A stretch of DNA of 64,000 nt from Larix kaempferi (GCA_027924585.1 BSBM01000096.1:8741501-8805500); one strand, 5' to 3'; positions 26,177-39,501 are shown, numbered from the stretch's first letter. The notes: generated from the letters alone by a model not told the origin. A program made the numbers and translations.

Positions 26177-26242
26177 ACAGTGGATGTCTCTTGCTTGTCC
26201 TCTGTAGAAGGGCCTTATGTAATTAAGAGTTCCCAGAAATCT

Positions 26243-27036
26243 CTAAAGCTGTGTCTTATCCAAAATATTATCTGGAAAATGCTCAAACGATTGCAACACA
26301 TGTTGCTGCAAAACAACTTGTCCCTTTTTGATATGAAAACCTAGGAAATCCATTTCTATTTTTCCTATTTCCATCTTTGATTCAGAAAGGACCAAACCAT
26401 GTTTAAAAACAAGATCATAGAAAAACTGAAGATGCTTAAGATGATCTTGAAGACTCTTTGAGCAGATTAAAATATCATCAATAAAGACAACAAGCCAAGG
26501 GATGTCTCTGAAGATATCCTCCATCCTTTTCTGAAACTCAGATGGAGCATTATTAATTCCGAAAGGCAAAACCTTCCACTGATATTGTCCATGAGGGACA
26601 ACAACGGCAGTTTTGAAGTGATCTTTTGCTTCAATGCCTATTTGATAGAATCTAGATTTTAGATCGAACTTGCTGAACACAGTGCAACCTACAATCTTCT
26701 GCAGCAAGCTAGATTTATCAGGCAATGGGTATCTAACCTTTTGTAAGACAACATTGAGAGGTTTGAAGTTGACTACCAGGAGAGGCTTTCCTCTCTTCTG
26801 TTCTGAGTGTTTGTTTACAAAAAACGCTATCAGGCCCACGGACTCTTAGATGGCTCAATCAAGCCTTTTTGCAATAGCTCCTATATTTCTTTTGTACAAA
26901 ACTCCCTTTCAGAGGGACTCATTAATCGAGTTGAAGCTTTCATGGGTTTTATTTTCTGAAGTGGATCAAAGGGTAGAGAAACAAAATATTTCCCTCGAGT
27001 CCAAAATGCATTGGGACTCTCTGAACAACAATCTTT
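26243..27036 (-). pseudogene. Copy B reverse transcriptase
   Basis: RT with the catalytic FIDDILICSK intact and a PFGINNAPSEFQKRM block. The frame is shifted near 26830 at the N-terminal end and closed by TAG (CAG in other copies) at 26243-26245 just before the thumb. Confidence 0.9.
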
Positions 27037-28289
27037 TTAAAAAATTTCTTTTATTGCTGCCAAGGCTTTATCTCCATGAACTTCTGCATATGCTATGCAG
27101 TGATCCATTTTATTTAAATTTACTGACTTGAAAGGGCTGACTGGCCCAATAGGAATGGGCTTGCACTTATTTACAAGACTAAAACTTAAAGGCAACTGGA
27201 CTGACTTTCCCAAGACTGTACAAGAGAAAACCATTTTGTTTGTATCAATGGAAAATGGACTGACCTTTTGCAGAAACTCTGAACCTAATACACAATCTTC
27301 TTTTAAGACATCTAATTTAAACAAAGATAAATTACTCTTGACACCAGATAGCTGCACAGGGAAATGATTAACCTTTCCAGATAATGACACAGGGGAACCT
27401 TCAATGGCAGAGCCAAACTCTCGACTCTTTTCCCAATAAAACTGCGGAATGGCATTTCCTTTTGCAAGGTTAAACTGACAACCAGAATCAATTAAACATT
27501 GCATAGAATAAGTTTTGAACTCAGGTGGATAGAATTGTAAATATATGAACAATTTGGGACCATATAGAGCACTTAACAAATTAGTACTCTGAGATTGCGG
27601 AGACTGTGGAGGAGTTGAAGAAGGCGACTCTTCTTTATTTTCAGGACTGAGACAGGCTCTTTTAATTTGTTTGGATAATTCCTCATCTGAGGATTGATCT
27701 TTCTCTAGAACCAAAGCATATATCATATTTTTCAAATCATCTATTTCTTTGATCATTAGTTTAAGATTATCTTTCTTTTCTCTAAGATGGAGCCTTAAAA
27801 GATTTTCTTTGTCTCTTCTATGGGATTGTCTATCCTCATGGGTACCTGGATAATCGTGATAGATCTCAGTAGGGTTATAATACGCAGACAAAGTGCGAGA
27901 AGAGATGGGCTTTTTACCTTTGTCAGGTTTAAATGTTTCAAGTTGTTTTTGTAGTCATTTCTTTTCTTCTCTTAATTCTGTTCTCTCATGGTGTCTGTAC
28001 ACGGGGATAAGAGAAAGCTGGAGATCAATGTCAGCAATATGTTTTTCTATTTGTTGGGAGGAAGATCTAGATGGAGATATGGAAAACATGTACAATGAGA
28101 AATCAAAGTCAGGTAAGCTACTAAACCGCCCTAAATGTGCATCCGAACTGGAATCAGACTCAGAGGACGAGCTGGAGGAAGGTGGATCACATTTAGCTAA
28201 AACAGGAGGTTCAGAATTAGAATCTGTACAAGAATCAGAAGAATCATCATCAGGAAGATAAACTACTTCACCAGAGGGTTTGGGAGAAT
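27037..28289 (-). pseudogene. Copy B linker and aspartic protease
   Basis: The protease motif CLIDSGCQFN is intact and the frame is open from 27891 to TAA at 27037-27039. The upstream Ser/Asp-rich linker is cut by TGA at 27955-27957, which copies C and E also carry at the same codon. Confidence 0.85.
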
Positions 28290-29627
28290 TTAAGTAACTT
28301 CAAATAAATCCCACCAAGCTAGATCCAAACCAGTACACAAAGTAGCAAGCCGAGGTCTTGATTTCCTTTCTGGGCACTTTACAACCCAATGATCCGATTT
28401 TCCACAAATAAAACAGACATTTTTCTTCCCTTTTTCAGTCCGACGCTTCACATAGTGTTTAGCCTTATATTTGGACTTGTGATAGGGTTTATCATATCTG
28501 TGCTTAGATTTGTGGTGATATGGCTTATCAAGATGGTATCTTGGTTCTGATGTGTAGAAACCCTTTTTCTTCTTCTTATGACACTTACAAGAAGAATCTA
28601 GATGTCCTCGGTTGTGTGCTCCACACCCCCAATCGGGCATTCCTGCAACATCTTTGTAGAATGAAGCAGAATACATCTTCTGATGTCTCTTGAAATATTT
28701 GCTTACTCTTTTCTCTAGGCAATGTTCTTGCCATGTTTCCATAATGTGGGCATGAAGTTGATCAAGCGACAAGCTTCTCAACTCTACCTTTTTGTCTTTG
28801 AGTTCCTGCTCAACAACATCAGGCACATGACCTAGATAGCTTCTAAGATAATGCTTTAGATATGCAGGGTTACTTTATTTCCCTGATTAAATTAGAATCT
28901 TTTGCATATAACAAAAATAATCTTCACTCTTGCTTAAATCACATAAACGTGCAGACATGAACAATGAAGCAAGGTGATCATAATCTTCTCCCTCTTCAGG
29001 GCCATAAAATTCTCTACCTAGGGAACTTAGAATTTGCTCATCTGCATCATCAGCAGCAAGCATTTCATTTCTTGTTTCCTGTGGCAACCATTGCCACCAT
29101 TCATATGCTAGACCAGATAATCCTGCTATGAGCTGGGTTCCTAGCATTTGCCCTGTGAGATTTGGATCCTGTTGTTTCTTATACAACGTCCACTGAGCAA
29201 GCATTTGGATTTCATTTCTAATATCTTCCCTGGATTGACATTGTATATTCAATACAGGTTGCTCGGGAATTTGGGAGATTATATCATTCATTGAATTGAT
29301 ACCAAAGTGGAACACTTTGGCAGGGGCGGTTGAAGCTGAGGTAGCATCCGGCATGTGTGTATCAAAGCGGGGAGGAGTTAACTGTCTTCTTTGGTTAGAG
29401 GATCGTTCATCATTTAATGTATTTAGACTAACCAAATATTTAGGATCTAAAGCAGGTTTGAAACTTTTGAATTCTTTGATCCATTCCTCAATATTTTCTC
29501 TAACTTCATCACTTTCACCAAAATCCCATTCTGGCTTTTCATCTTCAAGCAACACACTGAACCGACCTAAAGAGTGACTCTTAGCATGTCCTTTTGCTGT
29601 AGCCTTCAAAACATGGTCTGGGACCAC
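28290..29627 (-). pseudogene. Copy B capsid region with zinc knuckle
   Basis: The capsid-like core (KVFHFGINSMNDIISQ, REFYGPEEGEDYDHLASLF) is followed by a Lys/His-rich basic tract and a CCHC knuckle CFICGKSDHWVVKC. A TAA at 28887-28889 breaks the core, and a small deletion near 28292 creates the terminal stop. The basic tract lacks four residues present in C and D. Confidence 0.85.
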
Positions 29628-29660
29628 ATACTGTTTTTTCTTAAGATTCTCTGTTTTACT

Positions 29661-30754
29661 CTAGAGATCTTCTAGCACAGCTAATCTTTGTTCAAGCTTT
29701 TGGGAAGCTTGTTTTATGGCAATTCGGATTTCTGTTGAATCATGAAGTAAGTGATCTAGCAGTTCTAGCTTTGTTTCTATTTTTACAAGATGCTCTTGTT
29801 GATCTGCACACTGCTTTTTCAGGATCAGAAGATCGCTAGCCATGTCGTCTAGATTTCTAGCAGTGTGGACTTGTTGCAAATTGCCCCAATTTGCAAGCTT
29901 TATCTCTTTAGAAACAGTCTGGTCATGACTGGAAGATTTGCAAGGTAAGAATTCTCTTTTGGTCTGGCCATATTGTGAGTATTGTCTAAAACCAGCCTCG
30001 GGGAGATTCCTTCCACGAACAAAATATTTTTGACCAGTATTTACTACCTCTATACTTAAATTTTCACGAGGTAGGGAAAACATACCTAAGGAAGGTAAGA
30101 CCGAAAACATACCTAGGGAAGGTAGTTCTTTCTGTTTCTGTTTCTTTTGGGGAATCAATTTTTGTTTAATTTTTTGGCATGCTTGACAGGAAGCATGTTA
30201 GCCTCTATGTTCAGAAGAAGAAATTTGTACAGAAGACTCATTTACATGAGTAGAAAAAGAAAACTCATTTGCAAAGGCTTTACTAGCTTACTTGGACAAG
30301 GCTTGTAGTCTTGCATTATTATAGGAGGAGATAGAAGAAGATTTTATCAATGGAGGATTGAATCTCTGTGTGGGAAAATCTTGGGGTACACGGAAGGAAC
30401 TCGAAGCTTCATCAAAGACAAGAGGTTGATGGGTGAAAGAAGCAACAATTCTTTCTCTGGTCCTTAACTCAGAATATTTCGTTTCCCAAGATTGAGGATA
30501 GTTGATACCAGTCCAATTGAAAGTAATAGGTGTGGCTTTTTTGGATCGGGATTTCTCCGTTTCCACCACACTGGTGTCTGCAGAACTCTGATGGACATGA
30601 GTTCACAACTGAGGAAGGGTATCATTTCCAAATCTAACATAGACTCCACCTTTAAGCTGGATTATGCGGGAACCTATCAACATGTCAAAGCCTTTCGGCA
30701 GGATATAAGCCTTTAACTGATTGTATATATGAGGGTCATCCAAGCTAACAAAAA
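29661..30754 (-). pseudogene. Copy B movement-protein remnant, capsid leader and coiled-coil
   Basis: The last part of the movement-protein domain (DDPHIYNQLKAYILPKGFD) starts straight after the junction and is stopped by TGA at 30603. The capsid leader follows (30569-30288). A coiled-coil with heptads (QQEHLVKIETKLELLDHLL) lies at 30158-29661 and ends in TAG at 29661-29663, shared with copy C. Confidence 0.8.
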
Positions 30755-31544
30755 CCAATACGCTAATACTCTCCAGGATCTTCAGCAATTTTTACAGCAA
30801 TTCCATAAAACTTCAAAGCTTTATTATTCCATCATCCGCATCACATTACAGACTCATGTGTGGATCGGCTTCGGAGGGTGAAGCTCATCACCACAAACAC
30901 AAACTCAGACTGAATGCCTAGACACAATGTCACTGGCCCATTTACCGTTCACAGCTTCGCAGATTGATGAACTTACTTGGAGGCTTCCTGGGGATCCAAT
31001 GATATGCCTACTAGCACACCTCACAGACTCGACATATTTTTACAGAGGTCGAACCTTGGTCTTTTGATGCTGTATTATACCACAAGGGTAATTAGTAGAG
31101 CATACAACCTTCGGCTCTGGACAGACTCTCTATGACTCGCAGAGCTTCCAACTACTGGAGCAGGTCGGCTCTAGACCCCTAAGTTGCAGAGCTCTTAACT
31201 AGCTCGATGCACTAGACTCGAATGCCTAAATGACCTACGGGACCTTTCTTTTATAGCACTCTAGCAGGTCATCCGGTTACTGAGAATAGGCACTAAGCAT
31301 TCAGAAGGAGGGAATCCGGGGTAATGGTGGGACCGCACCATTATTATCCCGTCCCTTAAAGGCAGCGCCAAATGGGGACCCGGACCGACAGACAAGACAA
31401 GTGGCCGACATATAGGGCCTACCATAAAGCATTAAAAGATTCGGGGAACAGCATCCCGACAAATACAACTGTGGAGCTATTGTTACCGGCCCACCATGGC
31501 TTCAATTATTGAATGCAGGAAAATAAATATTTACATTTAATTTT
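30755..31544 (-). promoter_or_regulatory. Viral intergenic region, copy C (TATA 31249-31255, poly(A) 30820-30825)
   Basis: TATAAAA, then AATAAA about 430 nt downstream, then the primer-site edge, as in the other copies. Confidence 0.75.
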
Positions 31545-33852
31545 CGCCAGAATGGAAAACAAAAAACAGCTCCGGATTACCCGTAGGACCCACTGGTTGG
31601 CCGCCACAAGCACAATCAAAACCATCCTCTGCATAGAGGCATTCTTCTAACTCTCATTGTTCAAGAAGAGAGTCAACATCTTGGGAATCATCAAGCACAA
31701 CAGTATCTTATTTGTACTCAGGAGGAAGGTATAACCATGTGCTGAAGCACTATTTAATATCCGATCCATGCAGGACTTCATTCTTCTCGCCGATAAATTC
31801 ACTGGAAAACATAGACTCAACCCACAAGTCTAAAGGTAAAGTTCACCGGTGTATTTTTGTATCAAGACGGTTTCCTTTGCTGTCACGTTTGATATACTTT
31901 TGGGTGACGTGAACCGTGTGTTCTAGCGGACTATAACGACCACCATGATGCCGTAACAAGAATTTAAACCATAAGTTATTTGATTTGTTACCTGCATATC
32001 AGCTTCCATGTGCAATATAAAATTTGCACGGCGATCGGTCCAATCAAGTCTGGGGCAGAATTTATCCAAAAGGATTTCGGTCCAACCAGACCACTTCTTA
32101 TTCCTGAGGTTTCCAGGGTCAACACAAATGACTATTGACGTCTGTTCTATGCAGAACTGCAGAATCAAATTGTAGGATGTCCATGTGAGGTTTCCCTCAC
32201 CAATGTCTACATACCATACCGGGCATCCTTTTCATCGTTCCAGTCAACCCAAAACTCTTTGCATCTTCTGAGCTTGGGAGAATCCTTGGAAAGCCGAACG
32301 TTCCCAGCGTTCCAAAATGTGCAGTTTATAGGGATTCATTTGTATCTTCTTTATTAAATTCAAAATGAGATATTTCTCAGCTGCATGGCGATCTGCATAG
32401 TCTATAAGCTCTCTTCTGTCACTGGGGGACAAACTTTCATCCCAAGGCCTCATAAACAATGCATTGCGGGGCTCGAACCTGACGTAATCAGGCTCTGTAT
32501 ATGCTGTTGGTGTTGGGCCTTTTCCCTTATCTTCTTTCTGACCTGAGGAACTTGAACCAACAGAAAACATTTTCAAATTGACTGTTTCTTCTGGCTGCAC
32601 AGTCTCACGAGTAAGCATGTGAGCAAGGCAATTAAAATAACCTGGCTTATAAATAATTTCATAATCAAAATTTGAAAGCCAGATAAACCGTTTGAGAATT
32701 CGGCTACTATTTTCAGACATGAAGTTTTCATTCTTAAAGATCCCTGGCATAATCTTTAAATCAGTTCTAGTGATAAACATAACAGGCTTTAAAAACAGAA
32801 TGAAATGATTAACCGTTTTCTTCACAGCCAAAATCTCTCTATGACTACTCGGATAGTTAAGCTTAGCAGCTTTGAAGGAACCAGATTCGTAGCCACATAT
32901 GTTCTCTCTGCCATCAATCTTTTCTAACAGAACACCACCCCAGCTAGTGTTTGAAGCATCTGTCTCAATTATCAATTGACCATTACCCTGTGGCAGATGA
33001 AGGGCTGGTAATTCTTTAACTTTGGCCTTTATTGTTTGAACCGCCAAAGTCATCTCATTTGACCAAGCAATAGGATTCTTTTTCAGACGATGTTGCAGAC
33101 AGTGGATGTCTGTTGCTTGTCCTCTGTAGAAGGGCCTTTTGTAATTCAGACTTCCCAGAAATCTCTGAAGCTGTGTCTTATCCAATATCTTATCTGGAAA
33201 ATGATCAAACGATTGCAACACATGTTGTTGCAAAACAACTTGTCCCTTTTTGATATGAAAACCTAGGAAATCCATTTCTGTTTTTCCTATTTCCATCTTT
33301 GATTCAGAAGGGACCAAACCATGTTTAAAAACAAGATCATAGAAAAACTGAAGATGCTTAAGATGATCTTGAAGACTCTTTGAGTAGATTAAAATATCAT
33401 CAATAAAGACAACAAGCCAAGGGATGTCTCTGAAGATATCCTCCATCCTTTTTTGAAACTCAGACAGAGCATTATTAATTCCGAAAGGCAAAACCTTCCA
33501 CTGATATTGTCCATGAGGGACAACAAAGGCAGTTTTGAAGCGATCTTTTGCTTCAATGCTTATTTGATAGAACCCAGATTTTAGATCGAGCTTGCTGAAC
33601 ACAGTGCAGCCTACAATCTTCTGCAGCAAGCTAGATTTATCAGGCAATGGGTATCTAACCTTTTGTAAGATAACATTGAGAGGTTTGAAGTTGACTACCA
33701 GGCGAGGCTTTCCTCTCTTCTGTTCTGAGTGTTTGTTTACAACAAACGCTCTGCAGGCCCACGGACTCTTAGATGGCTCAATCAAGCCTTTTTGCAATAG
33801 CTGCTATATTTCTTTTGAACAAAAATCCCTTTCAGAGGGACTCATTAATTGA
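31545..33852 (-). pseudogene. Copy C RT, RNase H and C-terminal domain
   Basis: The longest surviving pol frame of the window is 32244-33797 (517 codons). It carries RT with FIDDILIYSK, RNase H with ETDASNTSWGGVL and FITRTDLK, and the start of the C-terminal domain. The frame is lost at about 32268, where 11 bp between two TGAGCTT repeats are missing; copy E has an equivalent deletion. The remaining domain is in pieces (32168-31923 and onward), with TGA at 31843-31845. The ORF lacks a proper start. Confidence 0.9.
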
Positions 33853-33958
33853 GCTGAAGCTTTCACGGGTTTTATTTCTGAAGTGGATCAAAGGGTAGAG
33901 AAACAAAATATTTCTCTCGAGTCCAAAATGCATTGGGACTATCTGAACAACAATCTTT

Positions 33959-34883
33959 TTAAATTTTTTCTTTTATTGCTTCCAAGACTTTATCTCCATG
34001 AACTTCTTCATATGGTATGCAGCGATCCATTTTATTTAAATTTAATGACTTGACAGGACTGACTGGCCCAACAGGAATGGGCTTGCACTTATTTACAAGA
34101 CTAAAACTTAAAGGCAACTGGACTGACTTTCCCAAGACTGTACAAGAGAAAACCATTTTGTTTGTATCAATGGAAAATGGACTGACTTTTGCAGAAACTC
34201 TGAACCTAATACACAATCTTCTTTTAAGACATCTAATCTAAACAAAGATAAATTACTCTTGACACCAGATAGCTGTACAGGGAAATGCTTAACCTTTCCA
34301 GATAATGACACAGGGGAACCTTCAATGGCAGAGCCAAACTCTCGACTCTTTTCCCAATAAAACTGCGGAATGGCATTTCCTTTTGCAAGGTTAAACTGAC
34401 AACCAGAATCAATTAAACATTGCACAGAATAAGTTTTGAAATCAGGTGGAACGAACTGTAAAGATATGAACAATTTGGGACCAAATAGAGCACCTAACAG
34501 ATTAGTACTCTAAGACTGCGGAGACTGTGGAGGAGTTGAAGAAGGTGACTCTTCTTTATTTTCAGTATTGAAACAGGCTCTTTCAATTTGTTTGGATAAT
34601 TCCTCATCTAAGGATTGATCTTTCTCTAGAACCAAAGCAGATATCATATTTTTCAAATCATCTATTTCTTTGATCATTAGTTTAAGCTTATCTTGCTTTT
34701 CTCTAAGCTGGAGCCTTAAAAGATTTTCTTTGTCTCTTCTATGGGATTGTCTATCCTCATGGCTACTTGGATAATCGTGATATATCTTAGCAGGGTTATA
34801 ATAGGCAGAGAGAGTGTGCGAAGAGATGAAGAGATGGGCTTTTTACCTTTGTCAGGTTTCAATGTTTCAAGCTGTTTTTGCAG
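33959..34883 (-). pseudogene. Copy C linker (part) and aspartic protease
   Basis: CLIDSGCQFN is present at 34473-34108. TAG at 34510-34512 (shared with D), a one-base deletion near 34186 and TAA at 33959-33961 (shared with A and B) break the frame. Confidence 0.85.
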
Positions 34884-36572
34884 TCAGGTGTTTTCTTCTC
34901 TTAATTCTGTTCTCTCATCGTGTCTGTACACGGGGATAAGAGAAAGCTGGAGATCAATGTCAGCAATATGTTTTTCTATTTGTTTGGAGGAATATCTAGA
35001 TGGAGATCTGGAAAACATGTACAATGAGAAATCAAAGTCAGGTAAGCTACTACACCCCCCTAAATGTGCATCCGAACTGGAATCAGACTCATAGGACGAG
35101 CTGGAGGAAGGAGGATCACATTTAGCTAAAACAGGAGGTTCAGAATTACAATCTGTACAAGAATCAGAAGAATCATCATCAGGAAGATAATCTACTTCAT
35201 CAGAGGGTTTGGGAGAATTTACAGTAACTTCAAATAAATACCACCAAGCTAGATCCAAACCAGTACACAAAGCAGCTAGCCGAGGTCTTGATTTCCTTTC
35301 TGGGCACTTTGCAGCCCAATGATATGATTTTCCACAAATAAAATAGACATTTTTCTTCCCTTTTTCAGTCCGACGCTTCACGTAGCGTTTAGCTTTATAT
35401 TTGGACTTGTGATAGGGTTTATCATATCTGTGCATCTTATATCTGTGCTTAGATTTGTGGTGATAGGGCTTATCAAGATGGTATCTTGGTTCTGATGTGT
35501 AGAAACCCTTTTTCTTCTTCTTATGACACTTACAAGAAGAATCTAGATGTCCTCGGTTGTGTGCTCCACACCCCCAATCGGGAATTCCTGCAACATCTTT
35601 GCAGAATGAAGCAGAATACATCTTCTGATGTCTCTTAAAATCTTTGGTTACTCTTTTCTCTAGGCAATGTTCTTTCCATGTTTCCATAATGTGGGCATGA
35701 AGTTGAGCAAGCGACAAGCTTCTCAACTCTATATTTTTGTCTTTGAGTGCCTGCTCAACAGCATCAGGCACATGACCTGGATAGCTTCTAATATAATGCT
35801 TTAGATATGCAGGGTTAACTGATTTCCCTGATGAAATTAGAAGCTTTTGCATATAACAAAAATAATCTTCACTCTTGCTTAAATCACATAAACGTGCAGA
35901 CATGAACAATGAAGCAAGGTGATCATAATCTTCTCCCTCTTCAGGGCCATAAAATTCTCTACCTAGGGCACTTAGAATTTGCTCATCTGCATCATCAACA
36001 GCAAGCATTTCATTTCTTGTTTCCTGTGGAAACCATCACCACCATCCATATGCTAGACCAGATAATCCTGCTATGAGCTGGGTTCCTAGCATTTGCCCTG
36101 TGAGATTTGGATCCTGTTGTTTCTTATACAACGTCCACTGAGCAAGAATTTGGATTGCATTTCTAATATCTTCCCTGGATCGATATTGTATATTCAATAC
36201 AGGTTGCTCATGCATTTGGGAGATTATATCATTCATTGAATTGATACCAAAGTGGAACACTTTGGCAGGGGCGGCTGAAGCTGAGGTAGCATCCGACATG
36301 TGTGTATCAAAGCGGGGAGGAGTTAACTGTCTTCTTTGGTTAGAGGATCCTTCATCATTTAATGCATTTAGACTAACCAAATATTTAGGATCTAAAGCAG
36401 ATTTGAAACTTTTGAATTCTTTGATCCATTCCTCAATATTTTCTCTAACAGCATCACTTTCACCAAAATCCCATTTTGGCTTTTCATCTTCAGGCAACAC
36501 ACTGAACTGACCTAAAGAGTGACTCTTAGCATGTAGTTTTGCTGCAGCCTTCAAAACATGGTCTGGGACCAC
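34884..36572 (-). pseudogene. Copy C capsid region with zinc knuckle
   Basis: The core is split by TGA near 36036. The second part (36008-34884) is open for 374 codons. It carries the basic tract with an extra repeat (KMHRYDKPYHKSK), a CCHC knuckle YFICGKSYHWAAKC with its first Cys replaced by Tyr, and the Ser-rich linker. It closes at TGA 34884-34886, shared with B and E. Confidence 0.85.
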
Positions 36573-37698
36573 ATACTATTTTTTCTTAAGATTCTCTGTT
36601 TTACTCTAGAGATCTTCTAGCACAGCTAATCTTTGTTCAAGCTTTTGAGAAGCTTGTTCTATGGCAATTCGGATTTCCGTTGAATCATGAAGTAAGTGAT
36701 CTAGCAGTTCTAGCTTTGTTTCTATTTTTACAAGATGCTCTTGTTGATCTGCACACTACTTTTTCAGGATCAGAAGATCGCTAGCCATGTCGTCTAGATT
36801 TCTAGCAGTGTGGACTTGTTGCAAATTGCCCCAATTTGCAAGCTTTATCTCTTCAGAAACAATCTGGTCATGACTCGAAGATTTGAAAGGTAAGAATTCT
36901 CTTTTGGTCTGGCCATCTTGTGAGTATTGTCTAAAACCAACCTCGGGTAGATTCCTTCCAGGAACAAAAGATTTTTGACCAGTATTTACTACCTCTATAC
37001 TTGAATTTTCACGAGGTAGGGAAAACATACCTAAGGAAGGTAAGACCGAAAACATACCTAGGGAAGGTAGTTCTTTCTGTTTCTGTTTCTGTTGGTGAAT
37101 CAATTTTTGTTTATTTTTTTGCATGCTTGACAGGCAGCATGTTGGCCTTTATGTTCAGAAGAAGAAATTTGTACAGAAGACTCATTTACAGGAGTAGAAA
37201 AAGAAAACTCATCTACAGAGGCTTTACTGTCCTTCTTGGACAAGGCTTTTAGTCTCGCATTATTATAGGAGGAGATAGAAGCAGATTTTATCAATGGAGG
37301 ATTGAATCTCTGTGTGGGAAAATCTTGGGATACACGGAAGGAACTCGAAGCTTCATCAAAGACAAGAGGTTGATGGGTGAAAGAAGCAGCAATTCTTTCT
37401 CTGTTCCTTAACTCAGAATATTTTATTTCCCAAGATTGAGGATAGTTGATACTAGTCCAATTGAAATTAATAGGTGTGTCATTTTTGGATTGAGTTTTCT
37501 CCGTTTCCACCACGCTGGTGTCTGCAGAACTCTGATGGACATGAGTTCGCAACTGAGGAAGGGTATCATTTCCAAATCTAACACAGACTCCACCTTTAAG
37601 CTGCATTATGCGAGAACCTGTCTCCATGTCAAAGCCTTTCGGCAGGATATAATACTTTAACAGATTGTATATATGAGGGTCATCCAAGATAACAGAAA
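36573..37698 (-). pseudogene. Copy C movement-protein remnant, capsid leader and coiled-coil
   Basis: 37698-37100 is open from the movement-protein tail (DDPHIYNLLKYYILPKGFD) through the capsid leader to HAACQACKK, so in this copy the movement-protein and capsid parts share one frame. It then shifts frame near 37110. The coiled-coil is interrupted by TAG at 36756, 36606 (shared with B) and 36576 (shared with D). Confidence 0.8.
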
Positions 37699-38478
37699 CC
37701 AATACGCTAATACGCTCCAGGATCTTCAGCAATTTTTATAGCAATTCCACAAAACTTCAAAGCTTTATTATTCCATCATCAGCATCACATTACAGAATCA
37801 TGTGTGGATCGGCTTCGGAGGGCAAAACTCATCACCATAAACAAAAACTCAGACTGAGTGCCTAGACATAATGTCGATGGCCCATTTACCGTTCAGAACT
37901 TCGCAGATTGATGAACTTACTTGGAGGCTTCCTGGGGATCCAATGATATGCCTACTAGCACACCTCACAAACTCGACATATTTTTACAGAGGTCGAACCT
38001 TGGTCTTTTGATGCTGTATTATACCACAAGGGCAATCAGCAAAGCATACAACCTTCGGCTCTGGACAGACTCTCTATGACTCGCAGAACTTCCAATTACT
38101 GGAGCAGCTCGGCTCTAGAACCCTAAGTTGCAGAGCTCTTAAATAGCTCGATGCACTAGACTCGAATGCCTAAATGAACTACGGGACCTTTCTTTTATAG
38201 CACTCTAGCAGGTCATCCGATTACCGAGAACAGGCACTAAGAAGTCAGAAGGAGGGAATCCGGGGTGATGGTGGGATCGCACCATTATTATCTCGTCCCT
38301 TAAAGGCAGCGCCATATGGGGACCCGGACCGACAGACAAGACAAGTGGCCGACATATAGGGCCTACAATAAAGCATTAAAAGATTCGAGGAACAACATCC
38401 CGACAAATACAATTGTGGAGCTATTGTTACCCGGCCCACCATGGATTCAATTATTGAATGCAGGAAAATAAATATTTA
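37699..38478 (-). promoter_or_regulatory. Viral intergenic region, copy D (TATA 38193-38199, poly(A) 37764-37769)
   Basis: Same order and spacing of TATAAAA and AATAAA as the other copies. The 3' end is exactly at the primer-site edge and is joined to monomer C. Confidence 0.75.
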
Positions 38479-39501
38479 CATTTAATCTTCGCCAGAATGG
38501 AAAACACAAAACAACTCCGGATTACCCGGAGGACCCACTGGCTGGCCGCCACAAGCACAATCAAAACCATCCTCTGCATAGAGGCATTCTTCTAACTCTC
38601 GTTGTTAAAGAAGAGAGTCAACATCTTGGGAATCATCAAGCACAGCAGTATCTTCTTTGTACTCGGAAGGAGGGTATAACCATGTGCAGAAGCACTGTTC
38701 AATATCCGATCCATGCAGGACTTCATTCTTCTCGCCAATAAATTCACTGGCAAACATAGACTCAACCTGCAAGTCTAAAGGTAAAGTTCTTTGGTGTATT
38801 TTTGTATAAAGACAGTTTCCTTTGTTATCACGTTTGATATACTTTTGGGTGACGTGAACCGTGTTTTCTAGCGAACTATAATGACCACCATGATGCCGTA
38901 ACAAGAATTTAAACCATAAGTTATTTTGATCCACTACCTGCATATCAGCTTCCATGTGCAATATAAAATTTGCACGGCGATCGGTCCAATCAAGTCTGGG
39001 GAAGAATTTATCCAAAAGGATTTCGGTCCAACAAGACCAATTCTTATTCCTGAGGTTTCCAGGGTTAGCACAAATGACTATTGACGTCTGTTCTCTGAAA
39101 AATTTCAGAATCAAATTGTAGGATGTCCATGTGAGGTTTCCCTCACCAATATCTACATACCATACCGGGCCATCCTTTTCATCGTTGCAGTCAACCCACA
39201 ACTCTTTGCATCTTCTGAGCTTCACCTGAGCTTGGGAGAATCCTCGGAAAGCCGAACGTTCCCAGCGTTCCAAAATGTGCAGTTTACAGGGATTCATCTG
39301 TATCTGCTTTATTAAAGTCAAACTGAGATATTTCTCATCTGCATGGCGATCTGCATAGTCTAGAAGCTCTCTTCTGTCACCGGGGGACAAACTTTCATCC
39401 CAAGGCTTCATAAACAATGCATTGCGGGGCTAGAACCTGACCTAATCAGGCTCTGTATATGCTGCTGGTGCTGGGCCTTAGTCCTTATCTTCTTTCTGAC
39501 C
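38479..39501 (-). pseudogene. Copy D C-terminal domain
   Basis: Open from 39417 to 38605. The RNase H-proximal part, the Trp-rich centre and the DSQDVDSLL tail are in one frame here, with no stop at the site where B, C and E carry TGA. The frame ends at TAA 38605-38607 (GAA in other copies), about 40 codons before the usual C-terminus. Function is unknown. Confidence 0.75.

Larger units (their letters stand above)
23833..30754 (-). mobile_element. Endogenous caulimovirid monomer B
   Basis: About 6.9 kb. It lacks only the leader, primer site and N-terminal part of the movement protein, which are replaced by a direct joint to the end of monomer C. Viral order right to left: movement-protein remnant, capsid leader, coiled-coil, capsid/zinc knuckle, linker, protease, RT, RNase H, C-terminal domain, intergenic region. 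Its 3' end falls about a dozen bases short of the primer-site edge. Confidence 0.9.
30755..37698 (-). mobile_element. Endogenous caulimovirid monomer C
   Basis: About 6.9 kb, with the same composition as monomer B. It begins at the same movement-protein position as B and ends at the primer-site edge (ccaatacgctaatac on the plus strand). Both of its junctions are therefore of the type seen in B and D. Confidence 0.9.

Noticed and set aside
27025-27050. TTTTTTA run at the protease-RT border as a minus-one frameshift site
   Set aside because: The heptamer is not in the required zero-frame phase, and RT is already in the same frame as protease, so a stop codon rather than a frameshift separates them.
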